NCBI GenBank assembly: GCA_021324335.1
Contig: JAJPJH010000004.1
Span: forward strand, 20,933-84,932
Length of the DNA: 64,000 nucleotides
DNA from: Gammaproteobacteria bacterium
GTDB taxonomy: Bacteria; Pseudomonadota; Gammaproteobacteria; DSM-16500
Direction: 5' to 3'
Below the pieces are notes generated by a model that saw nothing but the letters and a program-made list of their open reading frames with translations, did not search any database and was not told the origin of the DNA. The stretch's first letter is position 1. Each line of letters opens with the position of its first letter. Shown here piece by piece: positions 14,962 through 23,820 of this stretch. The translations under genes and the position numbers were made by a program.

Positions 14962-16188
14962 ATGTTGGAACATACGATAGCGCCCTATGGCAGTGATGAG
15001 CCAGAAAAATTAATGGAAAGATTTTATAACGCTGGCAACGAGATGCTTTTAACTTTAAGGAATTACATTACCAGCCCGGACAATAGGAAAAAAGCAAGGA
15101 CTTGGGGAGCAATTGAAGTTGCCAAAATGGTAGGTGTTTCTGATCCTACATTCCGAAAGTTACTTGAGAGATATCCTGATTTACCTGGTGTTGTTACAGA
15201 AACGTCCCCAGGAAACCGAAAAATTAATCGCTTTACCCTGGAAGCTATTAATCTATTAAGAACCTATGCCAATACAAGATATAGTAGACCTGCTGGCTCA
15301 AAACCACTAACTATAGCAGTATCCAATCTTAAAGGTGGTGTTGGAAAAACTGAAACTGCAGTTGATTTAGGTAAAAAAATTGCAATCGAAGGATTGCGCG
15401 CACTTTTATTAGATTTTGATGCACAAGGAACAGCAACCTTAATCAGTTCTGGTTTAATCCCAGATTTGGAATTGAGATATGAAGATACGATCACAAATAC
15501 ATTAGTTTCTAATCCAGAAGAGATTCAAAATATCATTCTAAAAACTCATTTCGATGGATTCGATATTATTCCCGCTAATCTTGCTATCCAAGATTGTGAT
15601 TTATTACTGCCTAATGAACATGACAATAATCAAGAAGCTCTAGGAAGTCCTTATTTACGTCTTACTAAAGCATTGAAGCAAATAAAAGATAATTATGATG
15701 TCATTCTTATCGATTGCGGCCCAAATCTAGGTATCCTCACTTTAAACGCTATTATTGCTTGCGATGGCATGATCATCCCTATTCCGCCCAGCATGAATGA
15801 TTATTCGAGTTTTATCATGTATACAGCAACTCTACGAAATTTATTTAAGAACATATCAGGAAAAAAACTCGAATATTTAAGAATACTTATTTCAAAACAC
15901 AATGGAAATAATGAAGCACTGCAAATGGAAAACATGATGCGAGAACAATTCGGTCGCTATATTTTGTCGAATCATATGTGTGAAACCATCGAGGTATCCA
16001 AAGCAGCGAATGAAATAGGTACTATTTACGATGTATCAAAACCTAGAGGAAGCCGTGAAGCTTATCGCAGAGCTATCCAGCATTTAGATGATGTAAATAT
16101 TGAAATCATCAATCACTTCAAAGAAATTTGGGCAAAACAAGCAGAAAAAGCCAAGCAACCAATAATGGAGGAAACTGTAAATGGATAA
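14962..16188 (+). CDS. parA: Type Ia ParA partition ATPase with N-terminal HTH
   Basis: A 408-residue ParA. AAAGGAAT precedes the ATG. Residues about 45-100 form a winged/MerR-like HTH (WGAIEVAKMVGVSDPTFRKLLE), the mark of type Ia ParA proteins that repress their own operon. The ATPase core has the deviant Walker A KGGVGKT at 124-130, LLLDFDAQG (A') and VILIDCGPNLG (Walker B). It moves plasmid copies by ATP-dependent binding to nucleoid DNA, stimulated by ParB. The stop overlaps the next gene by eight bases, as in other parAB operons. Confidence 0.92.
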   Translation: MLEHTIAPYGSDEPEKLMERFYNAGNEMLLTLRNYITSPDNRKKARTWGAIEVAKMVGVSDPTFRKLLERYPDLPGVVTETSPGNRKINRFTLEAINLLRTYANTRYSRPAGSKPLTIAVSNLKGGVGKTETAVDLGKKIAIEGLRALLLDFDAQGTATLISSGLIPDLELRYEDTITNTLVSNPEEIQNIILKTHFDGFDIIPANLAIQDCDLLLPNEHDNNQEALGSPYLRLTKALKQIKDNYDVILIDCGPNLGILTLNAIIACDGMIIPIPPSMNDYSSFIMYTATLRNLFKNISGKKLEYLRILISKHNGNNEALQMENMMREQFGRYILSNHMCETIEVSKAANEIGTIYDVSKPRGSREAYRRAIQHLDDVNIEIINHFKEIWAKQAEKAKQPIMEETVNG

Positions 16189-17209
16189 TAGCAAAAAAAG
16201 CGTACATAACTCTGGCCCTTTAGGAATGCTAGTAAAAACTGGTCAAATTAAAAAAATTGAATTAAATGATGACCAAAATGATCAAAAGACAGGTAATTTA
16301 CAACATGTTGGTATGGCTGATTTAAAATCTGCTGGCGCTTATTTTAAAACGCAATCAGGCATTAAGTTTAATGAAAATGAATTAGTATTTATTGATCCGA
16401 AAGAATGTGAACCATGGGAGTATGCGAATAGATCATCTAGTGAAATGGGTGAAATGGATGAATTAATTAATTCAATTAGAGTGAATCATCAATTACAACC
16501 TGCTCTAATACGTACGCACCCTACCCCTCATGACAATATTAAATATCAAGTTATTTTTGGAAGACGTCGTCATGCGGCTTGTTTACAGTTGGGAATTCCT
16601 CTTCTCGTCATTAAAAAAGACCATCTTTCGTTACAAGAAGCAATCGCATGTCAGGACGCTGAAAACAAGTTCAGAAAAGATATTAGTAATTATTCCAATG
16701 CATTGTTATACAAAAAACTACTAGAAAATAAAGTATTTAAGACCGAGAAAGACCTTGCTGAAAAATTACATTTATCAACCTCAACGCTCAATGATTTGAT
16801 GACTTATACGAAAATTCCTTCGGAGATAATAAATAAATTACCGAATATCAATGAACTACCTGTTTATATGGCGATTAAAATCGTACGCTTGATTGCAAGC
16901 AACCCGGATTTAATTGAGAGATTCATTGCTATTGCCCCTGAAATTGGAAAATCAATTACTACCCCATCTAAGCTAGAATCTATGGTTTTAGCTCAAAATA
17001 ATAAAAAAAATGTTCCACATAGAACGAAAATTATCAAAGATGAAATGGGAAAAACACTCTTTACTTTTAAAGTTGATCATAAAGGCGTTCCTTCCATTAC
17101 TTTTCAAAAAGAATTATTAAATAAAACTAACTTTGATGAACTCTGTGAGAAGCTTAAAAACTTAGTTGCTCTTGGGATTAAATCCGGACGTCCGGATTTA
17201 GTGACATAA
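16181..17209 (+). CDS. parB: SopB-like ParB partition protein
   Basis: A 342-residue centromere-binding protein, coupled to parA. It has the ParB-type FGRRRHAACLQLGIPLLVI segment near residue 127, ACQDAENKFRKDISNYSNALLY and an HTH (TEKDLAEKLHLSTSTLNDLM), and ends with a SopB-like C-terminal domain. Part of one palindrome, AAATCCGGACGTCCGGATTT, lies inside its last codons (KSGRPDL), and a second follows the stop. These are the likely binding sites. The protein differs strongly from the ParB at 13721. Confidence 0.88.
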   Translation: MDNSKKSVHNSGPLGMLVKTGQIKKIELNDDQNDQKTGNLQHVGMADLKSAGAYFKTQSGIKFNENELVFIDPKECEPWEYANRSSSEMGEMDELINSIRVNHQLQPALIRTHPTPHDNIKYQVIFGRRRHAACLQLGIPLLVIKKDHLSLQEAIACQDAENKFRKDISNYSNALLYKKLLENKVFKTEKDLAEKLHLSTSTLNDLMTYTKIPSEIINKLPNINELPVYMAIKIVRLIASNPDLIERFIAIAPEIGKSITTPSKLESMVLAQNNKKNVPHRTKIIKDEMGKTLFTFKVDHKGVPSITFQKELLNKTNFDELCEKLKNLVALGIKSGRPDLVT

Positions 17210-17236
17210 AGCAGATAATCCGGACGTCCGGATTAT
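17180..17236. repeat. Two perfect palindromes, candidate parS centromere
   Basis: A 20-bp palindrome (17180-17199) and a 22-bp palindrome (17215-17236) share the 18-bp core AATCCGGACGTCCGGATT. Their centres are 36 bp apart. They lie at the end of parB and just after it, the position of sopC/parS in F-like parABS systems. They are perfectly symmetric and GC-rich in an AT-rich background. They could also serve as operators for the rep gene that starts at 17263. Confidence 0.65.
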
Positions 17237-17262
17237 AAAATGAGACAGACAAGGAGTCTGTT

Positions 17263-18525
17263 ATGGAAATAACAGAAAAAGAAGTCAGCCCGATATTAAA
17301 GAAGCATGTTAATACAATTCATTGCTCTAACAATCTAACATTAGTGCAAAGGAAGCTATTTAATGTGTTGCTATTTCACGCTTATCACGAATTACCCGAA
17401 AAGTCCCAATATGAAATTCCTGTAAAAAAACTATGTCAATTGATTGGCTATGATAGCCGGGATTACAAAAAACTAAAAAAATCGATAATGGATTTAATTG
17501 TTACAGCTATTGAATGGAATGTAATGGCACAAGAAAATGGAGAACATCAAGAAAAATGGCGTTCAAGTGCTATCGTTTCTGCTGCAAAAATAGAAAACGG
17601 TATTTGTACTTATGAGTTTAGCTCAGTAATGAGAGAGCTTTTATATAGGCCCGAAATATACGGAAAAATAGATATAGGAATTATGATCGAGTTTAAATCC
17701 AGTTATGGCCTTGCTTTATATGAAAATTGTGTACGTTTTCAGGGTATTTCAAGCACTCCATGGTTACCCATCAAGGTATTCAGGAAGTTAATGGGAGTTC
17801 CTGATTCTTCATATCTTAAGTATTGCGATTTAAAAAAACGAGTCGTTGATGTCGCTGTAAATGAAGTTAATCAATATTCTCCTATAAAAGTAATTCCAGA
17901 ATTAAAGCGGGTGAATAACAAAGTAACTAGTATCAAATTTAAATTATCAAAAACTCATGAAAATTCATTGCCATCTGAACAAGAGAGTATAAATGAAGGG
18001 TCTGATTTAATAGCAATTATGGAACGTGAGATGGGACTTAGTTCAGAATTAGCAAGAGAAGTTATATTAAAATATGGTGCTCAATATGTAGATGAAAAAA
18101 TAAAGTTAATCAAGAATTCAGATAGTTATAAATCTGGAAGAATACGAGAAATTTCCGCGTATTTTATGGATGCACTAAAACGAGACTATAAGCCAGGCAA
18201 ATCAAGTGCTGCTGTTATTAATAAGGAACGCAAGGACAAAGAAGCCCAAGCACGAAAAGAAAAACAATATCTGGAGGATATTAGAAGGGAAACTGCCGAG
18301 ACCACTAGAAAAGTAGTGGATGATTATTTTAATAACTTAAAAAGCGAAGAGCAGAATTACATAATGTTGAAATTTGAAAAACATCTTAAAGAAAATGATG
18401 GTTTTTATGCATTTAAGAAATATAAAGAAATGGGCTTAGATAATAGGGTGGTTAGATCATTATTTGATCTTTATGTCAAAGAATTGGCTAATATGGATCA
18501 AGAGAAAAGTAAGACATTTGCGTGA
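17263..18525 (+). CDS. repB: Rep_3-family plasmid replication initiator
   Basis: A 420-residue initiator; GGAG precedes the ATG. Residues about 10-235 match the double winged-helix Rep_3 fold: KKHVNTIHCSNNLTLVQRKLFNVLLFHAY, PVKKLCQLIGYDSRDYKKLKKSIMDLI, SYGLALYENCVRFQG and PWLPIKVFRKLMGV. Such proteins bind iterons and open the origin. The C-terminal 150 residues are charged and probably coiled (KERKDKEAQARKEKQYLEDI), longer than in small Rep proteins. The nearest iterons are 2.5 kb upstream, before parA. Confidence 0.87.
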   Translation: MEITEKEVSPILKKHVNTIHCSNNLTLVQRKLFNVLLFHAYHELPEKSQYEIPVKKLCQLIGYDSRDYKKLKKSIMDLIVTAIEWNVMAQENGEHQEKWRSSAIVSAAKIENGICTYEFSSVMRELLYRPEIYGKIDIGIMIEFKSSYGLALYENCVRFQGISSTPWLPIKVFRKLMGVPDSSYLKYCDLKKRVVDVAVNEVNQYSPIKVIPELKRVNNKVTSIKFKLSKTHENSLPSEQESINEGSDLIAIMEREMGLSSELAREVILKYGAQYVDEKIKLIKNSDSYKSGRIREISAYFMDALKRDYKPGKSSAAVINKERKDKEAQARKEKQYLEDIRRETAETTRKVVDDYFNNLKSEEQNYIMLKFEKHLKENDGFYAFKKYKEMGLDNRVVRSLFDLYVKELANMDQEKSKTFA

Positions 18526-18608
18526 TAAAGTTTCAGAAAAAATTTGCGTATAGCAGAAAATTTATTAATAATTCACTAGTTGCAGAATTATTTTAAGGAA
18601 AAAACAAG

Positions 18609-19262
18609 ATGAAAAAATTTGCTCTAATTTTGGCCGGCTGCGGTCAGCATGATGGCTCAGAAACACACGAAGTAATTTTAACGCTTCTTTCGATGAAGCA
18701 AGAAGGAGTTGAGTGGGAAGCTTTTGCTCCTGATATTCAACAGAAGAGAGTAGTTAATCATATCTCTGATACTCCTGACGAAAATGAGACACGATCTGTA
18801 TTGAAAGAATCTGCCAGATTGGTGCGCGGTAAAATCAAACCAATCAACAAGGCAAATCTTGCCAATTTTGACGCAGTTATTTTCCCAGGCGGGGTAGGCG
18901 CTGTTAGCAATCTATGCGATTGGATAGAGAAGGGTAAAGATTTTACTTTCCATTCCGACATCAAACATCTCATCGATAATGCCGTCAGCCTAAAGAAACC
19001 CATGGGTTTTATTTGCATAGCACCTATGATGATTCCAAAGATTTATAAATCTGCCAAATTAACGATTGGTAACGACAAAGGTCTAGCAGAGCAGATACAT
19101 GAATTAGGCTGTAAACATGTGGATTGTAAAGCTGAAGATGTCGTGGTAGATAAAGAAAATAGGATTGTCAGTACGCCAGCAAATATGGTCGCAAATGGAA
19201 TTGACGAAGTGTACACAGGGATAAGAAAACTTGTAAAAGAACTGGTACAAATTAGTCAATGA
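18609..19262 (+). CDS. elbB: ElbB-like DJ-1/PfpI-superfamily protein
   Basis: A 217-residue member of the ElbB branch of the DJ-1/PfpI fold. The N-terminal FALILAGCGQHDGSETHEVILTLL, AVIFPGGVGAVSNLCDWI and GFICIAPMMIPKI with its Cys correspond to ElbB (also called EC 4.2.1.130-type glyoxalase). Glyoxalase activity has been reported for E. coli ElbB. AAGGAAAA precedes the start. The MHS transporter follows after one base, so the two are probably an operon. Confidence 0.87.
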   Translation: MKKFALILAGCGQHDGSETHEVILTLLSMKQEGVEWEAFAPDIQQKRVVNHISDTPDENETRSVLKESARLVRGKIKPINKANLANFDAVIFPGGVGAVSNLCDWIEKGKDFTFHSDIKHLIDNAVSLKKPMGFICIAPMMIPKIYKSAKLTIGNDKGLAEQIHELGCKHVDCKAEDVVVDKENRIVSTPANMVANGIDEVYTGIRKLVKELVQISQ

Positions 19263-19263
19263 T

Positions 19264-20526
19264 ATGAAAAAAGAAGAATTCAAATTTATCCTAACGAGTG
19301 TTTCAGGCAACGTGCTTGAATGGTATGACTTTGCGCTTTATGGATATTTTGCAACGGTCATAGCAAAGCTATTTTTTCCTGTGAAGGATGAATTTATTTC
19401 TTTGATGCTAACCCTAGGTGTTTTCGCAACCGGATTTATTGCAAGACCGGTAGGGGGCATTGTTTTTGGACATATCGGTGATAGATACGGCAGACGATTC
19501 GCGTTAGTCGTATCTATTATTCTTATCATGGTTCCAACCGCATTAATAGGTCTTTTACCGACCTACAACTCTATCGGATTATTAGCTCCGATATTATTAA
19601 TGTTATTTCGAATTTTGCAGGGCATTGCTGTTAGTGGGGAACTAACAGGGGCTGGAACATTTTTACTCGAATGCGCTGCCGCACACAAAAGGGGATTTTA
19701 CGGAAGTTTAATTATGTGCAGCACGTATCTAGGGCTATTAATTGGCGCATCCTTCTGTGTATTGATTTCCTATACCTTTTCCTCAGAACAGGTATCCAGC
19801 TTTGGATGGAGAATTCCATTTATATTGTCATTCTTTTTTGGAATGGGTGCACTTTTTCTTAGATTAAAATGTGAGGAGTCACCCGTTTTTCAAAAAATAC
19901 TAAAAGAAAAAAAGGTACTTAAGTCGCCTGCTTCTAATGCAATAAAATATTTCCTTAAGCCAATTGTATTAATATGTTTAGTTAGTAGCGCTCTTGCAGT
20001 GGCGATTTATTTATTAATAGGGTATTTCCCTTCATATTTTGTATTAAATAAAAAAATGACGCTTGAACAATCTATGACTATCAATTTTGTTGGATTATTT
20101 GCTTTAACGTGCTGTGTTCCATTGATGGGACGATTGACAGATATTATTGGTCACAAGCGTGTTCTTTGTTTCGGAGCAATTGGATATTTATTGTTTGGTT
20201 ACTTGATCTTCGACCTGGCTTCTCGGGGCGATTTTATTTCTGCTATATTTAGTGTTATATTAACAGCGATATTCCTTTCACCCATCGCCGCATCATTGAT
20301 TTTCACTATAGCTCACCTTTTCCCTGCGAATGTCAGATACAGTAGCATGTCAATTGGTTATAACGTGAGTATGACTATTTTTGGCGGAACAACACCATTG
20401 ATTGCTATGTATGCGACAAAACATCTTGGATCTGATTTAGCACCATCAATTTATTTAGGAGTTTGTAGTTTAATTACTTTGTTGGCAGTGTATTTTATTC
20501 ATAAAAATAAAGAAAATAATTTTTAA
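19264..20526 (+). CDS. MFS transporter, MHS (ProP-like) family
   Basis: A 420-residue major-facilitator transporter with about 12 hydrophobic segments. The metabolite:H+ symporter marks are VLEWYDFALYGYFA at the N-terminus, RPVGGIVFGHIGDRYGRR (motif A), GIAVSGELTGAGTFLLE and the mid-protein GRLTDIIGHKRV. Relatives such as ProP and KgtP import osmolytes or organic acids with protons. The osmosensing C-terminal coiled coil of ProP is missing, so an osmolyte role is not implied. It is coupled to elbB. Confidence 0.87.
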   Translation: MKKEEFKFILTSVSGNVLEWYDFALYGYFATVIAKLFFPVKDEFISLMLTLGVFATGFIARPVGGIVFGHIGDRYGRRFALVVSIILIMVPTALIGLLPTYNSIGLLAPILLMLFRILQGIAVSGELTGAGTFLLECAAAHKRGFYGSLIMCSTYLGLLIGASFCVLISYTFSSEQVSSFGWRIPFILSFFFGMGALFLRLKCEESPVFQKILKEKKVLKSPASNAIKYFLKPIVLICLVSSALAVAIYLLIGYFPSYFVLNKKMTLEQSMTINFVGLFALTCCVPLMGRLTDIIGHKRVLCFGAIGYLLFGYLIFDLASRGDFISAIFSVILTAIFLSPIAASLIFTIAHLFPANVRYSSMSIGYNVSMTIFGGTTPLIAMYATKHLGSDLAPSIYLGVCSLITLLAVYFIHKNKENNF

Positions 20527-20575
20527 AAAAGAAACGAGGGGAGAGGCAAAAATATTAATGCTAAGGATATAGCGT

Positions 20576-21277
20576 ATGTGTATACCAAATTTAAAAAAAG
20601 CTGAAATTTCTTTCCGTCATGGCGAAGAAATTCAGAAAATATTTAAAAATGATATTCAGGGTGAACTCTGTATCGATCATTTTTCTTTGAATGTATTTTT
20701 TGGAAATGGAGAAAGTATTTTTTTATCACCCACTCCCAAAATGGCAGAAGAACTCTGCAAAAAGAATTTTGTGAGTTTTGATACGAATTATAAAAAAGAA
20801 ATTTATACACAATATGAAGTATATCCATGGCGTTCAGTTGAACGTCATCAAATTGATAAGGCAATAAATCATATAAAAGAAGAAAAATTTGGAATGCGCA
20901 ATGGTATGATGATCGTGAGAAATCTTAAGGAAGGCCGTCATGTCATGTATTCATTTGCTACCCGCAAAAAAGGGAATTACGAAGGGCAGTTTTATTTTCT
21001 TTATCATTGTAAGGCAAATTACATTGCTGAAATGGGTGATTACATGTACAACCAGTTGTTGCCTGTAATCAATGAATATGCACAGCAAGAAAATATTTTT
21101 ATGCCTGAGATAAGAAATTTTGAACCGATTCATTTGGAGCAAAGCTTTTCTTCTGATTCACAAAGAGAATTATTCGAATCGATTAAAGAGAAAACGCAAC
21201 TTGATTTGAAGAGATTATCGAATCAGGTAAAAAGAACACCTTTAAGACTTATAAATGGTGGGAAAATTGAGCGATGA
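20576..21277 (+). CDS. Hypothetical protein resembling a LuxR sensor domain without HTH
   Basis: A 233-residue soluble protein starting with ATG 20576. The order of segments (FSLNVFFGNGESIFLSPTPKMAEELCKKNF, YPWRSVERHQIDKAINH, FGMRNGMMIVRNLKEGRHVMYSFATRK, YNQLLPVINEY) resembles the N-terminal sensor half of the LuxR-type protein at 26241 (TYLKKFTDGSQIYLS, YFIWPKEDH, ITIIEKN). No helix-turn-helix follows. It may bind the same kind of ligand or dimerise with a regulator; both are inference. No close family is recognised. Confidence 0.5.
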   Translation: MCIPNLKKAEISFRHGEEIQKIFKNDIQGELCIDHFSLNVFFGNGESIFLSPTPKMAEELCKKNFVSFDTNYKKEIYTQYEVYPWRSVERHQIDKAINHIKEEKFGMRNGMMIVRNLKEGRHVMYSFATRKKGNYEGQFYFLYHCKANYIAEMGDYMYNQLLPVINEYAQQENIFMPEIRNFEPIHLEQSFSSDSQRELFESIKEKTQLDLKRLSNQVKRTPLRLINGGKIER

Positions 21278-21353
21278 TTTTCCGATTGATAAGCTCGGTG
21301 TTTTTAACTACCATCGGCATTTTTAAATTAATTGAAACAACAGGCACACCAAA

Positions 21354-22505
21354 ATGATGTCAAAAACAAGATCACCTAATATGTTTATCAATCGTCCTCG
21401 CAACCCAGTTAGGCACAGCTTGTCAGAAGTGATCGGACAAAATACGCTCAACATGCTTATTAAAGGTTTTCTCCATCGAGATGCCATGGAAAAAGAAAAG
21501 CGTTTAAAAGCTTGGGAAGAACAAAAAAAAGCTAGTGCTGGTCCTCATACCATCCAGTGGAAACCCAACGTTAGAAATTGGTCTTATCAGATTCTAGGAA
21601 AACCACATTTATCGAATTGGGTTCAATATCCTAATGCATGTATAATGACCATCAATCCAGCAGCTTCCATTGAAGCAAACAAAGTAACGCTTGATTTTGA
21701 TATTATTTGGCAGCCGCCTGCTGAAGCAAAAACAGACTATACTGCTGAGTGGAAGCATCAACATGTTCATCCTTTTCAAGATAGTTTCTCTTTCGCATGT
21801 GAAGCGACTTCAGCTGACGCGCAATTAAAAACTTTTTCACCCAATGTGCCGAATAAAGAAGTCAGATTCAAAAGCGAATCTTCTGTACATGTCGCACCAG
21901 AAATTGAATTGGCGGTGGGTCCAAAGCATGCAGCCCTTAAATTGGGATTAGGACATTATTCAAGAACTCATTCTAGCGCACAAAGTACCAAAGCAATTGA
22001 GGTATCTCAAAGTTCTATGTGTAGAAATGGATTTCAAGTTTTTTCAAAACTCAGATATTGCAATCTTACTCACACCGAAAGTGAGTCATATGATATTTCT
22101 GATCCAAGTGATTCCATGCAAAGAACAAAAGGGTTGATTTTCGGCTGGGATTATTTACTCAATCCTCCGGATATAGCTAAAAGTGCATATAAAATGCATA
22201 TCAAAGCTGAATTTGTATTCCCAACGAACTATCAATTTTCAAGCTTAAAATTCAATATTACTCTAGGGCATCGTACAACCTCCATGGAGGTTTGGAAGCG
22301 TGTACGCGGACATCGCTTTACCTCTCATGGTTTGTTTAAAAGACAATTGGAAATAGTTGTTGATCAAGCTTCCAGAAAAGCTACTTGTCATATCACAGAG
22401 GTAAAAGAGACTGATAAAGTTTCAGTAGTACATACTATTCATCGAAGTCGTGCACAAACCAATCTTTTTGCTGCACCAATGTTACATCTGACAGCAATAA
22501 ATTAA
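21354..22505 (+). CDS. Hypothetical protein, possible effector
   Basis: A 383-residue soluble protein with no recognised domain, signal peptide or membrane helix. It opens with a basic segment (MSKTRSPNMFINRPRNPVRHSLSEV), then a charged helix (HRDAMEKEKRLKAWEEQKKA) and a beta-rich middle and C-terminal part (ITINPAASIEANKVTLDFDIIW; HVAPEIELAVGPKHAALKLGLGHYSRT). An ATGATG start leaves the first codon uncertain by one. It lies alone after a LuxR-sensor-like gene. Effector status is only suggested by the neighbourhood. Confidence 0.6.
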   Translation: MMSKTRSPNMFINRPRNPVRHSLSEVIGQNTLNMLIKGFLHRDAMEKEKRLKAWEEQKKASAGPHTIQWKPNVRNWSYQILGKPHLSNWVQYPNACIMTINPAASIEANKVTLDFDIIWQPPAEAKTDYTAEWKHQHVHPFQDSFSFACEATSADAQLKTFSPNVPNKEVRFKSESSVHVAPEIELAVGPKHAALKLGLGHYSRTHSSAQSTKAIEVSQSSMCRNGFQVFSKLRYCNLTHTESESYDISDPSDSMQRTKGLIFGWDYLLNPPDIAKSAYKMHIKAEFVFPTNYQFSSLKFNITLGHRTTSMEVWKRVRGHRFTSHGLFKRQLEIVVDQASRKATCHITEVKETDKVSVVHTIHRSRAQTNLFAAPMLHLTAIN

Positions 22506-22609
22506 TTAAGGATCCAAATAAAGCAGATGAGGGATATCGTCTATAAATACAGAATCCAAAATCGCTGTGGAGTCGGCCTGACCACATTTTATAATAGGGT
22601 TTGTTCATA

Positions 22610-23806
22610 ATGAAAAAATTTTTATTTGGAGTTATACTTTTCATTTCCATCACTTACTGTTATGCGAGTGTAAATCCAGTACCCGTTGAAAAATTACAAA
22701 AAATACTCGATGATTTTCGTATGAATAGCCATGTTCCTGCTGCCGTTTTAAGTATTAATTTTCCAGATAAAAAACTATCTAATTTTGTAAGTGGTACTGT
22801 CGAAAGAAGAACTTCAATAAACCCACATCCTAATCTTGTTACAATCGAGAATTTATTTCAAATCGGTAGTATTACTAAATCATTTACTGCAGTAATTATT
22901 CTTCAATTAGAAGCAGAAGGAAAAATTACAATTAACGATACTATTTCTGATATCACAAAAAAATATGGACAATGGCTACCAAAAAATGAATATGAGGCAT
23001 GGAAAAATATTTCGATAAAACAATTGCTCAACATGACTAGCGGCATATTTAGTGTTACTGAAGATGCCGATTTTATGGATGAACTTGCAAAACACCCATT
23101 AAAAAATTGGACGCCAAAAGAAATAATTAAATACGCTTACAAACATAAACCTTACTTTTCTCCAGGAAAAGGATGGCATTATTCAGATACGAATTATAAT
23201 ATTTTAGAGATGTTGGTTGAGGTTGTAACTAAACATGAATTTAAAGATGAGATTGATCAACGAATTTTAAAAAAATATTCCCTGAATAATACATATTATT
23301 TACCCTATGAATATCCAAAAAATATTATGGCACGTATGGCGCATGGATATGTGTATGCTGGTGGTGGATTTTCTCCACCGATGGTATCGGGCGGTGACGC
23401 AACTCGTTTCAATATGTCTGCTGCAGGTGCAGGAGGAGCATTGATTTCAAATAGTATTGATATTACTCGTTGGGTGCTCTTGCTATTCACTGCCAATATT
23501 TTGTCTAGACCACAATTAAATGAAATGATGAGCGCAGTTTGTACGGGAGAAGATAATTCCTGTCGTGCTGGCGAAACTTTATCTTCAGATAGCCATTCTC
23601 AAGGCTTTTCATTGGGTCTTGCCAGAATATATGACCCAAAGATTGGAATTATATGGGTTTATATAGGCGGTACGCCAGGTTACTACAGTTCATTTATGTG
23701 GTTACCGAAAAAGAATGTTGCATTAGCATTAACAGTAAGCGCAACAACAAAAGAGAGTAAAAAATTGCTTAAGACATTAGGTGAATTAGCTGAACTAGTA
23801 TTGTAA
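22610..23806 (+). CDS. Secreted serine hydrolase, class C beta-lactamase fold
   Basis: A 398-residue protein from ATG 22610 (an upstream TTG is rejected). The N-terminus MKKFLFGVILFISITYCYAS is a signal peptide, so it acts in the periplasm or outside. The Beta-lactamase (PF00144) motifs are Ser87-Ile-Thr-Lys90 in QIGSITKSF, Tyr in HYSDTNYN and a C-terminal GGTPGYYSSFMWLP replacing KTG/HxG. It could be a D-alanyl-D-alanine carboxypeptidase-like, esterase or peptidase enzyme; the sequence does not support calling it an antibiotic resistance gene. Confidence 0.85.
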   Translation: MKKFLFGVILFISITYCYASVNPVPVEKLQKILDDFRMNSHVPAAVLSINFPDKKLSNFVSGTVERRTSINPHPNLVTIENLFQIGSITKSFTAVIILQLEAEGKITINDTISDITKKYGQWLPKNEYEAWKNISIKQLLNMTSGIFSVTEDADFMDELAKHPLKNWTPKEIIKYAYKHKPYFSPGKGWHYSDTNYNILEMLVEVVTKHEFKDEIDQRILKKYSLNNTYYLPYEYPKNIMARMAHGYVYAGGGFSPPMVSGGDATRFNMSAAGAGGALISNSIDITRWVLLLFTANILSRPQLNEMMSAVCTGEDNSCRAGETLSSDSHSQGFSLGLARIYDPKIGIIWVYIGGTPGYYSSFMWLPKKNVALALTVSATTKESKKLLKTLGELAELVL

Positions 23807-23820
23807 GGCCAGATTACATG

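Noticed and set aside
22610..23806. Beta-lactamase antibiotic resistance gene
   Set aside because: The fold is shared by many serine hydrolases and the third motif is GGTPG; nothing specifies a lactamase.
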